A stretch of DNA of 64,000 nucleotides from a bacterium (GTDB lineage Bacteria; Chloroflexota; Anaerolineae; Caldilineales; Caldilineaceae): contig WGMT01000038.1 of NCBI GenBank assembly GCA_016124945.1, forward strand, positions 1 to 64,000, given 5' to 3'. The position numbers were made by a program, and so were the translations under genes. The notes under the pieces were generated by a model that was given only the letters and a program-made list of their open reading frames with translations, was not told where the DNA came from and did not search any database. Below, in pieces: positions 33,378 through 41,721 of the stretch (within the stretch, counting starts at the first letter, position 1; each line of letters opens with the position of its first letter).

Positions 33378-34730
33378 ATGACTACAAATCAATTACCTAC
33401 TGTTGCAGAAAGTGTCCGTGATCGGCTTGCCCAACTTGAAGAGAGCACCGAAGCGATGCGCAGTCACGCCGCGGAGGAGCCACGCGCCCAGATCGACGCG
33501 TTGATTGTCTTGGGGCAGGCGTATCTGGAAACGGGCAACACGCCTAAGGCATTAACACAGTTTGAAGATGCGCTTGAAATCGCCCAAACGAATGAAGATA
33601 GATCTGTCCAAGCGCGGTTGTGGGGCTTCAAGGGGATGTGTCTGTTGCGTCTGGGCAATACCAATTTCGCCCAGCGCGCCCTGTTCCGCGCCCTAAATCT
33701 CGCCCAAGAGACGGAGCAGACGGCGCTGATCATCGACACGCTGACCCGCATCGGCGATCTTCACGCCAATACCGGCCAGCAAACCAAGGCCATCGCGCGG
33801 TTGGAACAGGCTTTCGGTATCGCCACGCAAGCCGGTGAACACACGCGCCAGATGTTGGTGGCCGCCCAGTTGGGTGAAATCTTTTTTGCAATGGATGCCA
33901 CCGACAAGGCGCTGGAATATTTCGCCGCAGCCCTACAGACGGCGCAAGCAGTGGGCAATCCTCGCGCCGCGGCGGCCTTTCAGGTGAGCATCGGCAATGT
34001 GCTCCTCAGTGTAGACGAGACAGAATCCGCCTCCGAGCAATTCGAGACAGCGCTGGAAATTGCCGAAACCCACGAAGAGACAGTCACACAGATGCGGGCG
34101 TTGAACGGCCTCCTGCGCACCCAAATTGCGGCGGAAAAGGTGTCGATGGCCGTCCTTTATGCCGACCGCTTGGCGCAGTTGGCGCGCGAAAACGAAGACA
34201 CCCAGACCGAGATTACGAATTTGAACCTGCTCACAGCCTTCCTCTTGCAACAGGGGCAGATGAAAAAGGCGATCCTCTACCTCAAACGGGGACTCGAAAT
34301 CGCGCGTGCCCAAGAGGATTGGTCCTGGCAGTTGAGTATGCTCACCAACCTTGGCTTTGCCCAACACCGGATCGAAGCCCTCGCCCCGGCTCTGGATGCC
34401 TACACCGAAGCGCGGCGCTGGGCCGAACAGCTTCAGGATCAGCCCGCCGTCGCCCAACTGCAAGGACGTGTGGGTGCTGTCCTCGCCGACATGGGCGACA
34501 CCGAAGCCGGCATCGACGCCGTGCAGCGGGCGCTGTCACTTGCCGGCGAACTCGAAGATCAAGCATTGATCGGCGAACAGCAGATCCTCTTGGCCTTCCT
34601 CTACCACGATTTGAGTGATCGCGAACAGGCGGTGGATTACTGCCGACAGGCTGCGGCTACTTTCGCTGCGACGGGCGATGCAGTCTTTGCGGCACAGGCG
34701 GAGGCGTTGATGGAGGAACTTGGGGCGTAG
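33378..34730 (+). CDS. TPR repeat protein
   Basis: A 450-residue soluble protein consisting almost wholly of tetratricopeptide repeats of 34-40 residues, for example LGQAYLETGNTPKALTQFEDALEIA and IGNVLLSVDETESASEQFETALEIA. About ten units are seen. It has no signal peptide, enzyme motif or DNA-binding domain. The start at 33378 has CGGAGC upstream. It is a protein-interaction scaffold. It lies 120 bp downstream of apbE with repeats between, so membership in the rdh operon is possible but not shown. Confidence 0.85.
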   Translation: MTTNQLPTVAESVRDRLAQLEESTEAMRSHAAEEPRAQIDALIVLGQAYLETGNTPKALTQFEDALEIAQTNEDRSVQARLWGFKGMCLLRLGNTNFAQRALFRALNLAQETEQTALIIDTLTRIGDLHANTGQQTKAIARLEQAFGIATQAGEHTRQMLVAAQLGEIFFAMDATDKALEYFAAALQTAQAVGNPRAAAAFQVSIGNVLLSVDETESASEQFETALEIAETHEETVTQMRALNGLLRTQIAAEKVSMAVLYADRLAQLARENEDTQTEITNLNLLTAFLLQQGQMKKAILYLKRGLEIARAQEDWSWQLSMLTNLGFAQHRIEALAPALDAYTEARRWAEQLQDQPAVAQLQGRVGAVLADMGDTEAGIDAVQRALSLAGELEDQALIGEQQILLAFLYHDLSDREQAVDYCRQAAATFAATGDAVFAAQAEALMEELGA

Positions 34731-34816
34731 TGCGTGTACCAGTAGAGGCTGTTGGTGCTGAATTGGGAATACGAATGGAAAGTGGACGCCTTCTGGGCGT
34801 CCGCTTGTTTATGGAT

Positions 34817-34918
34817 CCTCGTTTGTAACTATTCAGGTGCGACGCACTGGCCCAAACGTTGCCGCATACAGGTCGCTCTCCTGGCCAGTGCGTCGCACCT
34901 GAATAGTTACCCTCGTTT
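34817..34918. mobile_element. MITE-like 86-bp element with exact 8-bp flanking duplication
   Basis: Perfect 28-bp inverted arms (34825-34852, beginning GTAACTATTCAGGTGCGACG, and 34883-34910) enclose a 30-nt loop. The sequence CCTCGTTT abuts both outer ends (34817-34824 and 34911-34918) in direct orientation, as a target-site duplication would. No transposase is encoded. Confidence 0.75.
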
Positions 34919-34938
34919 TTTGATTCTTGGCACAAGGC

Positions 34939-34972
34939 AAACCTGCCGGGTTTTCTGTAACCTGGCAGGTTT
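34939..34972 (-). terminator. CCTGCCAGG-type hairpin 3' of the aldo-keto reductase
   Basis: Arms AAACCTGCCGGGTT (34939-34952) and AACCTGGCAGGTTT (34959-34972) pair with one G-T mismatch and a 6-nt loop, 8 bp past the aldo-keto reductase stop. It matches the hairpins at 16721 and 50392. Confidence 0.65.
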
Positions 34973-34980
34973 CGTGCGAT

Positions 34981-35988
34981 TCACGCTGCCTGTTCGGAGT
35001 CGACATAGGTGGGGACACCCTCTTCGGCGAAGATGCGATCGATTTCGGCGCGGTCGGCGGCGCTGAGTCGCCAGTCGGCGGCGGCGACGTTCTCTTGCAG
35101 TTCACGCTCGTTGCGCATGCCTACCAGCCCCACCGTCACCGCGCGGTGGCCGAGCACCCAGGCAATGCCCAGTTGCGCCACGGTTTTGCCGTAGCCGGAC
35201 GCCATCTCCTTGAGCCGATCCACCACACGCACAGCTTTCACGAAGTTCTCACGCTGGAAGAGGGGTAGACCAAAAGCATTGCCCTTGCTGCGCCAATCCC
35301 AATCGACGAAGGTGGTTTCAGACGTAAACGCGCCGGTCATCAGGCCGAAGCCGAGGGTGCCGTAGGCCATGAAACCGATGCCGTGTTCCTGGCAGTAGGG
35401 CAACACGGCGGCTTCCATACGCCTGTCAAAAAGATGATAGCCCACCTGGTTGGTGGTGAGATGACCGTGCTGCTCGCACGTCTCCATCATGGGCACACTG
35501 TAGTTAGAAACGCCGTAGTGGCGGATCTTGCCCGCTTCTTTCAGCTTTTCCAGTGCGCCGATCGTGTCGGCGTGGGGCGTCTTATGATCGGGCCAGTGGA
35601 TGAGGAGCAGATCGATGTAGTCGGTGTTGAGGCGACGCAGACAACCTTCTGTGCGGGCAGTGATGTGGGCCGCTTCGGCCAGTCGCCCGGCGATAGCGGC
35701 CCCAGCGCGCAAGGACGGATCATCGTGGAAGATGTAGCCGACTTTGGTGACGACAACCACATCCTTGCGGCGAAGACCGAGTCCTTTCGCCAGAAACTCT
35801 TCTGAGGTGTAGGGGCCGTAGACTTCGGCAGTGTCGAAGAGCGTAATGCCGTGGTCAATGGCTATGTGCACGGCGCGCACGGCTTCGCTGAGGTCAATGT
35901 CGCCGTACTGGCTGGCGCCCATTTCCCAGGTGCCGAAGCCCAGGGCGGATGCGGTGAGGTCGGAATTGCCGAAACGTCGCTGTTCCAT
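34981..35988 (-). CDS. Aldo/keto reductase
   Basis: A 335-residue NADPH-dependent TIM-barrel oxidoreductase. The catalytic tetrad is visible as LFDTAEVYG (Asp, Tyr), VVTKVGY (Lys) and LLLIHWPDHK (His). YGVSNYSV and a C-terminal NADP segment, VGLVGMRNERELQENV, are also present. The start MEQRRFGNSDL at 35988 has GAGG eight bases upstream. An in-frame extension to 36054 lacks a site. It resembles the YajO/general stress protein 69-like group, but substrate is unknown. It is monocistronic, with a hairpin just after the stop. Confidence 0.92.
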   Translation of the reverse strand: MEQRRFGNSDLTASALGFGTWEMGASQYGDIDLSEAVRAVHIAIDHGITLFDTAEVYGPYTSEEFLAKGLGLRRKDVVVVTKVGYIFHDDPSLRAGAAIAGRLAEAAHITARTEGCLRRLNTDYIDLLLIHWPDHKTPHADTIGALEKLKEAGKIRHYGVSNYSVPMMETCEQHGHLTTNQVGYHLFDRRMEAAVLPYCQEHGIGFMAYGTLGFGLMTGAFTSETTFVDWDWRSKGNAFGLPLFQRENFVKAVRVVDRLKEMASGYGKTVAQLGIAWVLGHRAVTVGLVGMRNERELQENVAAADWRLSAADRAEIDRIFAEEGVPTYVDSEQAA

Positions 35989-36298
35989 GTGCAGAACCTC
36001 TCGTAACGAAATGTGGGGTTGTTGGTAGGGTGACACTACCAATTCTACGTCCACTGCGGAGGAGTGTCAACGGACACGAGAATGGGGTGTAATTCAGCGA
36101 GTTCATGCAGTTGGTTGAGTATTCGCCGCAGCGCCCAGTGGCAAGAGGCGAAAAGATATAGTCTGTATGGGGTTTCCCCTACCGCCAGACACAGAGAATC
36201 CCTAGTAGCAATCCTCTTGACGCTTATGTACTCTGGTAGATAGACATTGAATGACTTTATGTCTGCCAACTGATGTACATCAACGAAGGGAGAGATAC
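35989..36298. other. Divergent intergenic region without a gene
   Basis: About 310 bp between the divergent aldo-keto reductase and GlsB-like genes. It must hold both promoters. A TTGACG at 36218-36223 is a possible -35 for the GlsB-like gene, but no good -10 at the right distance is seen. Confidence 0.5.
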
Positions 36299-36562
36299 AT
36301 GCTCGACATTATCCTATGGATTGTACTAGGTGCTGTTGCAGGATGGATCGCCAGTATCATCATGGGGCGTAATGCGTCCATGGGGCTTTTGGCCAACATT
36401 GTCGTCGGCATCCTGGGTGCCGTCATTGGTGGTTTTGTCATGAATTTCTTTGGCGCCTCCGGTGCAAGTGGCTTTAACCTGTATAGCCTGATTGTGGCGA
36501 TTCTCGGCGCAGTCATTCTGCTGTTCATCGTAGGGCTCTTTACGAGGCGATCACGCGTATAG
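36299..36562 (+). CDS. GlsB/YeaQ/YmgE family membrane protein
   Basis: An 87-residue, glycine-rich membrane protein of the transglycosylase-associated family. Three helices are seen, with the family pattern GAVAGWIASIIMGRNASMGLLANIVVGILGAVIGGF, although in parts spaced differently, and a C-terminal FTRRSRV. The start at 36299 follows GAAGGGAGAG. An ATG 48 bp upstream lacks a site. The family is stress-linked in enterobacteria, and its molecular role is not established. It is monocistronic and followed at about 105 bp by a T-run hairpin. Confidence 0.9.
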   Translation: MLDIILWIVLGAVAGWIASIIMGRNASMGLLANIVVGILGAVIGGFVMNFFGASGASGFNLYSLIVAILGAVILLFIVGLFTRRSRV

Positions 36563-36594
36563 GTTGTGATTGTACCTTGTATCCAGGTGAGCAT

Positions 36595-36638
36595 TTTACG
36601 TTCATTTGAATTTACGTTCATTTGAATTCACGTTCATG
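36595..36638. repeat. 16-bp direct repeat
   Basis: TTTACGTTCATTTGAA is repeated exactly at 36595-36610 and 36611-36626, followed by a partial third copy. Confidence 0.85.
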
Positions 36639-36669
36639 TGGACAGTTCAAAGTGAAAAGAGATTACGGG

Positions 36670-36697
36670 AAACCCGCCGGTCACCGGCGGGTTTTCT
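36670..36697 (+). terminator. Rho-independent terminator after the GlsB-like gene
   Basis: Perfect arms AAACCCGCCGG (36670-36680) and complement (36684-36694) with a 3-nt loop and a short T-run. Confidence 0.75.
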
Positions 36698-36728
36698 GTC
36701 GTTCGGATGCATTTCGGGTACCGCGGCA

Positions 36729-36745
36729 ACAGTGCCTGGCACTGT
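36729..36745. repeat. ACAGTGCC-T-GGCACTGT palindrome
   Basis: A 17-bp palindrome with perfect 8-bp arms. It shares TGCCTGGCACTGTCTGT with the right arm of the 25045-25112 inverted repeat. Confidence 0.8.
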
Positions 36746-36911
36746 CTGTCGCTCCGAACCGGAGTCAAGCGGCATAAGTTATGATAAACACCATCCCCCG
36801 TTTCTTTCGCTGATCCAATCCCCGCTCTTGTGCTAAAATGCAGCAGTTCAATCCACACGTTGACGTTCTTCTTCCGTCCATCGTCTTCCGTCTTCCACCA
36901 CAGGACACACC

Positions 36912-38420
36912 ATGAACGATCACTTACACGAAGCCACCATCGCCGGCCTACAAGCTGCCATGCAGCGCGGGGAGATGACGTCGCAGCAGATTACGCGCGA
37001 CTACATCGCTGCCATCCATGCCATCGACTGGGCCGGGCCGGAACTCCATTCCGTTATCGAGATTAACCCCGACGCCGACGCCATCGCCGCCGAAATGGAC
37101 AGTGAACGGGCTGCCGGTCAGGTGCGCGGGCCGCTGCACGGCATCCCCATTCTGCTCAAAGACAACATCGACACCGACGACAAACAGCAGACAACTGCCG
37201 GTTCGCTGGCACTGCTCGGCTCGCGCCCCGCCCAAGACGCCACCGTGGCGACCCGTTTGCGTGAAGCAGGTGCTGTCATTCTGGGCAAGGCCAACTTGAG
37301 CGAATGGGCCAACTTCCGCTCCACCAAATCCAGCAGTGGCTGGAGCGCCCGCGGTGGACAGTGTCGCAACCCTTACGTGCTTACCCACAGCCCCTGCGGC
37401 TCCAGCTCCGGCTCAGGGACATCCATTGCCGCCAACCTGGCCGTGGCCGCACTGGGGACGGAAACCAACGGCTCGATTGTCTGCCCGTCTGGGCGCTGCG
37501 GCATTGTGGGCCTCAAACCCACCGTGGGGCTGACCAGCCGCGCCGGTGTCGTCCCCATTTCACACAGCCAGGACACTGTCGGCCCGATGACGCGCACCGT
37601 GGCCGACGCCGCCATCATCCTCGGCGCGTTGGTGGGCGTCGATCCACGTGACCTGGCGACGGCGGAGAGCGAAGGCAAGTTTGTCTCCGATTACACGGCC
37701 TACCTCGATCCCAACGGGCTGGCAGGCGCTCGCATTGGCGTGGCGCGCAACGGGTTCTTCGGTGTCAATGCCGAAACCGACGCCCTCATGGAGCAGATCA
37801 TCGCAGTGATGCGCAACGCCGGTGCCGTCATCGTTGACCCTGCCGACGTGCCCTACGCCGGCACCAACGAAGCCAGCGACACGGAGTACGAAGTGCTGCT
37901 CTACGAGTTCCAGGCCGACATGGCCGACTACCTGTCCACCCGCATCCCCGTGGACACGTCAACGCCGCAGCCGGCCACATTGGCCGATCTCATCGTCTTC
38001 AACAACGCCAACGCCGACAAAGAACAGCCCCACTTCGGCCAGGAGATCTTCGAAATGGCCGCCGCCAAAGGGCCACTCACCGATCCGGCCTATCTCGACG
38101 CCATCGCCAAGAGCCGCCGCATGTCGCGCCAAGAAGGCATCGACGCCGTGATGGATGAGTATCAACTGGACGCGCTCGTCGCGCCCACCGGCGGCCCTGC
38201 CTGGGCCGTCAACTACGAAACCGGCGACAAATTCACCGGCGGCAGTTCCCGTCCTGCCGCCATGGCCGGTTACCCGCTGCTCACCGTGCCCGCCGGCTTC
38301 GTCGGTCCACTGCCTGTGGGGATTACCTTCATGGGCCGCGCCTACAGCGAAGCCACCCTGATCCGGCTCGGCTATGCGCTGGAACAGTTGATCCAGGCGC
38401 GCCGCGCACCCGAACTATGA
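36912..38420 (+). CDS. Amidase signature family hydrolase, copy 1
   Basis: A 502-residue serine hydrolase with the Ser-cis-Ser-Lys triad. Lys lies in GIPILLKDNIDT (about 84). The Gly/Ser-rich signature is SPCGSSSGSGTSIAAN, and the nucleophile Ser is in ETNGSIVCPSGRCGIVGLKP. A C-terminal SARPAAMAGYPLLTVPAG-like block completes the family pattern. It hydrolyses an amide, with substrate unknown. The start at 36912 is not preceded by a strong site. It has no signal peptide. A second, diverged amidase lies 1.7 kb downstream. Confidence 0.92.
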   Translation: MNDHLHEATIAGLQAAMQRGEMTSQQITRDYIAAIHAIDWAGPELHSVIEINPDADAIAAEMDSERAAGQVRGPLHGIPILLKDNIDTDDKQQTTAGSLALLGSRPAQDATVATRLREAGAVILGKANLSEWANFRSTKSSSGWSARGGQCRNPYVLTHSPCGSSSGSGTSIAANLAVAALGTETNGSIVCPSGRCGIVGLKPTVGLTSRAGVVPISHSQDTVGPMTRTVADAAIILGALVGVDPRDLATAESEGKFVSDYTAYLDPNGLAGARIGVARNGFFGVNAETDALMEQIIAVMRNAGAVIVDPADVPYAGTNEASDTEYEVLLYEFQADMADYLSTRIPVDTSTPQPATLADLIVFNNANADKEQPHFGQEIFEMAAAKGPLTDPAYLDAIAKSRRMSRQEGIDAVMDEYQLDALVAPTGGPAWAVNYETGDKFTGGSSRPAAMAGYPLLTVPAGFVGPLPVGITFMGRAYSEATLIRLGYALEQLIQARRAPEL

Positions 38421-38423
38421 AGA

Positions 38424-38571
38424 ATTTTCGATTGACGATTGACGATTGTCGTGTCAAGGAAGCGATTGGGCGGCTTGTAAATTGCAGCGGCGTAGTTCAC
38501 CTTCGTTGTCGAAACGAGCTGCCCACAGCACAATCACATCCTCAACACGACAATCGTCAATCGAAAATCGT
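38424..38571. repeat. Inverted repeat of GATTTTCGATTGACGATT words
   Basis: A left arm with GATTTTCGATTGACGATTG (38424 on) and a right arm CAATCGTCAATCGAAAATCG (38552-38571) are complementary. The intervening 100 bp have no gene. Confidence 0.85.
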
Positions 38572-38589
38572 AAATAGAAAGGCCGTTCT

Positions 38590-38799
38590 TTGCCCATCAA
38601 GACCTTCGACGATGTGCAGGCGTTGAGCGAATGGTACGACAATCTTGTATTTCGTTCGATTACTGACGACACTTTATTTATACAGGACAATCGCGAACAC
38701 CGCTGGTATCGCTATCGGTGGACGCGCGGCAAGCGCGAGGTGAAATTTGTTGAGGTGTACGAGGGTGTCCTGCCGTTGGTGACACAGGTCTATCCCTGA
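38590..38799 (+). CDS. Small hypothetical protein
   Basis: A 69-residue frame with a TTG start at 38590, seven bases after AAAGG. It is rich in aromatic and charged residues (WYDNLVFRSI, HRWYRYRWTRGKREVKF), has no membrane helix and no recognised domain. Composition is protein-like rather than repeat-like. It lies between two palindromic regions and may be single. Existence is moderately supported. Confidence 0.5.
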   Translation: MPIKTFDDVQALSEWYDNLVFRSITDDTLFIQDNREHRWYRYRWTRGKREVKFVEVYEGVLPLVTQVYP

Positions 38800-39046
38800 A
38801 TTGGTGACTGGGGCAGTCGTAGCTGCGGTTACCAACCGCAGAACTTCCGATACGAGATCACGTTCCCACAGTGGGTGAGTGGACTCGTCAAGGAGGCTCG
38901 TCACGCTGGTAGCGTGACCTACGACGTGAGTGAACCGTCTCGTTTGTCGTAACTGCCGACTGATGCTGAGAAGCTGCTTCAGTCGGTTTCCCGTGTCAGC
39001 GTGGTGCGGAACAAGTTCTTCTTTTTCTCTACCCTGGAGGATTGCC

Positions 39047-39943
39047 ATGCAACCGTACTGGTTAGGACGTTGTTCTGTTCTGTTGGTGTTGCTCTTTTGC
39101 GCGTTGATCAGCCTGGGCGCTGCACAGGGATCGACCGTCTCCGCCGCCGAGGACGCAGAAATAGGTGAGTTCGTGGCTTTCTGCGACTTCAGCCACCGCG
39201 CACAGGACGATCCCATTGTGCTGCCAGGCTTGCCTGGGGGATCGCACAACCATGACTTTTTCGGCAGTGTCGTCACCAATGCAGCCACGCAGTTGACCGA
39301 TCTGCTCAACAGCGACACCACCTGCGATCCCATCGGCGACCGCTCCGCTTACTGGGTGCCCACGCTCTACGACGGCAGCGGCAATCCGGTCGCTTTTGAG
39401 AACGGCACCTTCTACTACCTCGTCCATGTGGACAACCACGCCGATGTGCAATCCTATCCACTCGGGCTGAAGGTCATCGCCGGCAACGCCGCTGCCACCC
39501 GTCCTGGCGAGGCAGAGCACATCAAGTGGAGTTGCCTGGGATCGGGGGTGAGCAGCACCGGCAACATTGTGGAATGCCCGGCAGGTTCGCGCCTGGAACT
39601 GCTCCTCAACTTCCCCGACTGCTGGGACGGTGTCAACCTCGACAGTGCCGACCACAAGAGCCACATGGCCTACAGCGCCGCCGGCGCTTGCCCAAGCAGC
39701 CATCCTGTGGTGGTGCCTGCACTCCAGTTCAAACTACGCTACGCCACCCGCGGCGGCGAAAACTTCACCCTCTCTTCCGGTCCTGGTTACACGGCCCACG
39801 GCGACTTTTTCAATGCCTGGGAACCCGCTGTCCTGGAAAACCGCCTCGAATGCCTGCGCACCCTGACCAAGTGTGGGCCGGAAGGGTACCCGGAAGAGGT
39901 AACGGTGAGTGAACAGCTTTTCCTGCCCATGTTGACGCGGTAA
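39047..39943 (+). CDS. Secreted DUF1996-like protein
   Basis: A 298-residue exported protein with a Sec signal (LLVLLFCALISLGAAQ) and a mature part resembling DUF1996 proteins of fungi and actinobacteria: FVAFCDFSHRAQDDPIVLPG, GGSHNHDFFGS, SAYWVPTLYDG and WKFPDCWDG-like LNFPDCWDGVNLDSADHKSHMAY. Four or more Cys may form disulfides. Conserved His and Trp residues suggest a binding or enzyme site, but the family has no established function. The start at 39047 follows CTGGAGG. It is flanked by palindromes. Confidence 0.82.
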   Translation: MQPYWLGRCSVLLVLLFCALISLGAAQGSTVSAAEDAEIGEFVAFCDFSHRAQDDPIVLPGLPGGSHNHDFFGSVVTNAATQLTDLLNSDTTCDPIGDRSAYWVPTLYDGSGNPVAFENGTFYYLVHVDNHADVQSYPLGLKVIAGNAAATRPGEAEHIKWSCLGSGVSSTGNIVECPAGSRLELLLNFPDCWDGVNLDSADHKSHMAYSAAGACPSSHPVVVPALQFKLRYATRGGENFTLSSGPGYTAHGDFFNAWEPAVLENRLECLRTLTKCGPEGYPEEVTVSEQLFLPMLTR

Positions 39944-39966
39944 AACAGGGGATTAGGGGACTAAGC

Positions 39967-40012
39967 GATTAGGAGATTTCAGATCATGTACACGATCTGA
40001 AATCTCCTAATC
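39967..40012. repeat. 19-bp-arm palindrome with GTACACGATC core
   Basis: Arms GATTAGGAGATTTCAGATC (39967-39985) and its complement (39994-40012) surround ATGTACAC. Extra TCCTAATC words follow on the right to 40032, and CCAATCACC words extend to 40070. The core resembles the 51941-51998 palindrome. Confidence 0.9.
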
Positions 40013-40079
40013 TCCTAATCTCCTAATCGCTTCCCCCAATCACCAATCACCAATCCCCAATCACCACCCTGGAGTCGCC

Positions 40080-41531
40080 ATGTCAAACCAAGAACTCTGT
40101 TTCCTCTCTGCCGTGGAAATGGCGGGGAAGATCCGCAACGGGGACGTCTCGTGCGTCGAAGTGATGGAGGCACATCTGGCCCAAATCGAGCGGATCAACC
40201 CGCAAGTCAACGCCGTGGTGACGCTCCACGCCGAACGCGCCCTGGACGGTGCACGCGCCGCCGATGCTGCCCGGCGCCGCGGCGATGACGTCGGTCCGCT
40301 ACACGGGCTGCCCATCGCCCACAAAGACACCATCGAGACGAAGGGCATCCGCACCACCTGGGGATCGCCCATCTTCCGCGATCATGTCCCGGCGCGCAGC
40401 GCCCTGATTGTGGATCGACTACACGCTGCGGGCGCGATCCCCATGGGCAAGACGAATGTCCCCGAGTTTGGGGCAGGTTCGCAGACCTTCAACAGCGTCT
40501 TCGGGGCGACGCGCAACCCCCACGACTTGACGAAGACGTGTGGCGGCAGCAGCGGCGGGGCGGCGGTGGCGTTGGCCTGCGGCATGCAGCCTATCGCCGA
40601 CGGCAGCGACATGGGCGGATCGCTGCGCAACCCGGCCAACTTCTGCAACGTGGTCGGCTTTCGTCCTTCGCCAGGACGGGTGCCCGTGTGGCCCAGCCAG
40701 ACGGCGTGGGCCACCTTTGCCCTGCAAGGACCGCTGGCGCGTACCGTCGAGGACGTGGCGCTGCTCATGCAGGTGATGGCTGGGCCCGATCCCCGCTCGC
40801 CGATTGCGTTGCCCGAGCCGGGCAGCCGCTTCGCCGATCCGTTGCAGCGAGATTTCCGCGGCGTGCGCATCGCCTGGACGCCGGATCTGGGCGAGCTGCC
40901 GGTGGATCCGCGTGTGGCTGACGTCATCCGCGGCAAGTTGCCGGTTTTCGAGGATTTGGGCTGTACTGTAGATGCCACGTCCCCAGACTTCAGCGGTGCA
41001 GACGAGATTTTCAAAGTCTGGCGCGCATGGACCTTCCACCTGGCCTACGGCAAGCTGTTAGAGGCGAGCCGCGACCAGATCAAAGAGACGGTGATCTGGA
41101 ACATCGAAGCAGGCGCGGCGTTGACGGGTCCTCAGATCGGGCGGGCGGAGGCGAAACGCAGTGAACTCTACCAGCGTATGCGTGTCTTCATGGAAGAGTA
41201 CGAATTTCTGATCCTGCCTGTAAACCAGGTGCCGCCTTTCTCAGTGGATCAGGAATTCGTGAGCGAGATCAACACCGCCAACGGCCTGGTGCCCATGGAG
41301 ACCTACATCGACTGGATGAAATCTTGCTACTACATCACCGTCACCGGCCACCCGGCGATTTCGGTGCCCTGCGGCTTCACCGAGGACGGCCTGCCCGTAG
41401 GCGTGCAGATCGTGGGCCGTCATCAGGACGATTTCGGCGTGCTGCAACTGGCGTATGCGCTTCAGCAGGGGAACCCCTCCCTAACCCTCCCCGCAGCCGC
41501 TGAGGACAGCGGGCGGAGAGGGGACTGTTGA
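40080..41531 (+). CDS. Amidase signature family hydrolase, copy 2
   Basis: A 483-residue amidase with Lys in LPIAHKDTIETKG, the Gly/Ser signature CGGSSGGAAVALACGM and the nucleophile Ser in DMGGSLRNPANFCNVVGFRPSPG. The C-terminal ITVTGHPAISVPCGFTEDGLPVGVQIVG matches the family. The start at 40080 follows a GGAG-containing stretch (CTGGAGTCGCC). The final about 20 residues (NPSLTLPAAAEDSGRRGDC) are read from the left arm of an intergenic inverted repeat, so the natural end of the protein has been replaced. Substrate is unknown. Sequence identity to copy 1 looks low outside the motifs. Confidence 0.92.
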   Translation: MSNQELCFLSAVEMAGKIRNGDVSCVEVMEAHLAQIERINPQVNAVVTLHAERALDGARAADAARRRGDDVGPLHGLPIAHKDTIETKGIRTTWGSPIFRDHVPARSALIVDRLHAAGAIPMGKTNVPEFGAGSQTFNSVFGATRNPHDLTKTCGGSSGGAAVALACGMQPIADGSDMGGSLRNPANFCNVVGFRPSPGRVPVWPSQTAWATFALQGPLARTVEDVALLMQVMAGPDPRSPIALPEPGSRFADPLQRDFRGVRIAWTPDLGELPVDPRVADVIRGKLPVFEDLGCTVDATSPDFSGADEIFKVWRAWTFHLAYGKLLEASRDQIKETVIWNIEAGAALTGPQIGRAEAKRSELYQRMRVFMEEYEFLILPVNQVPPFSVDQEFVSEINTANGLVPMETYIDWMKSCYYITVTGHPAISVPCGFTEDGLPVGVQIVGRHQDDFGVLQLAYALQQGNPSLTLPAAAEDSGRRGDC

Positions 41532-41671
41532 TTTGTAGAGATTGTGATGCTGTATTGGGGGCATGGCCATACGGCATCACTTCGTCATCGTGACAACGGC
41601 TCCCTCTCCGCCTCACTGGCTCAACAAATTGTCAAACTGAACCATCGCGGGGAGGGTTAGGCAGGGGTTCC
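41470..41671. repeat. 200-bp element with terminal inverted repeats
   Basis: Outer 25-bp arms (41470-41494 and 41647-41671) pair at 24 of 25 positions. A second nested pair, GGCGGAGAGGG/CCCTCTCCGCC, lies just inside. The left end runs into the amidase reading frame. A partial copy is at 7848-7925. Confidence 0.8.
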
Positions 41672-41721
41672 GCTTCGCATGCTCTCGGGCAGCGGCAATT
41701 GAATGGAAATTGAGGGATATA

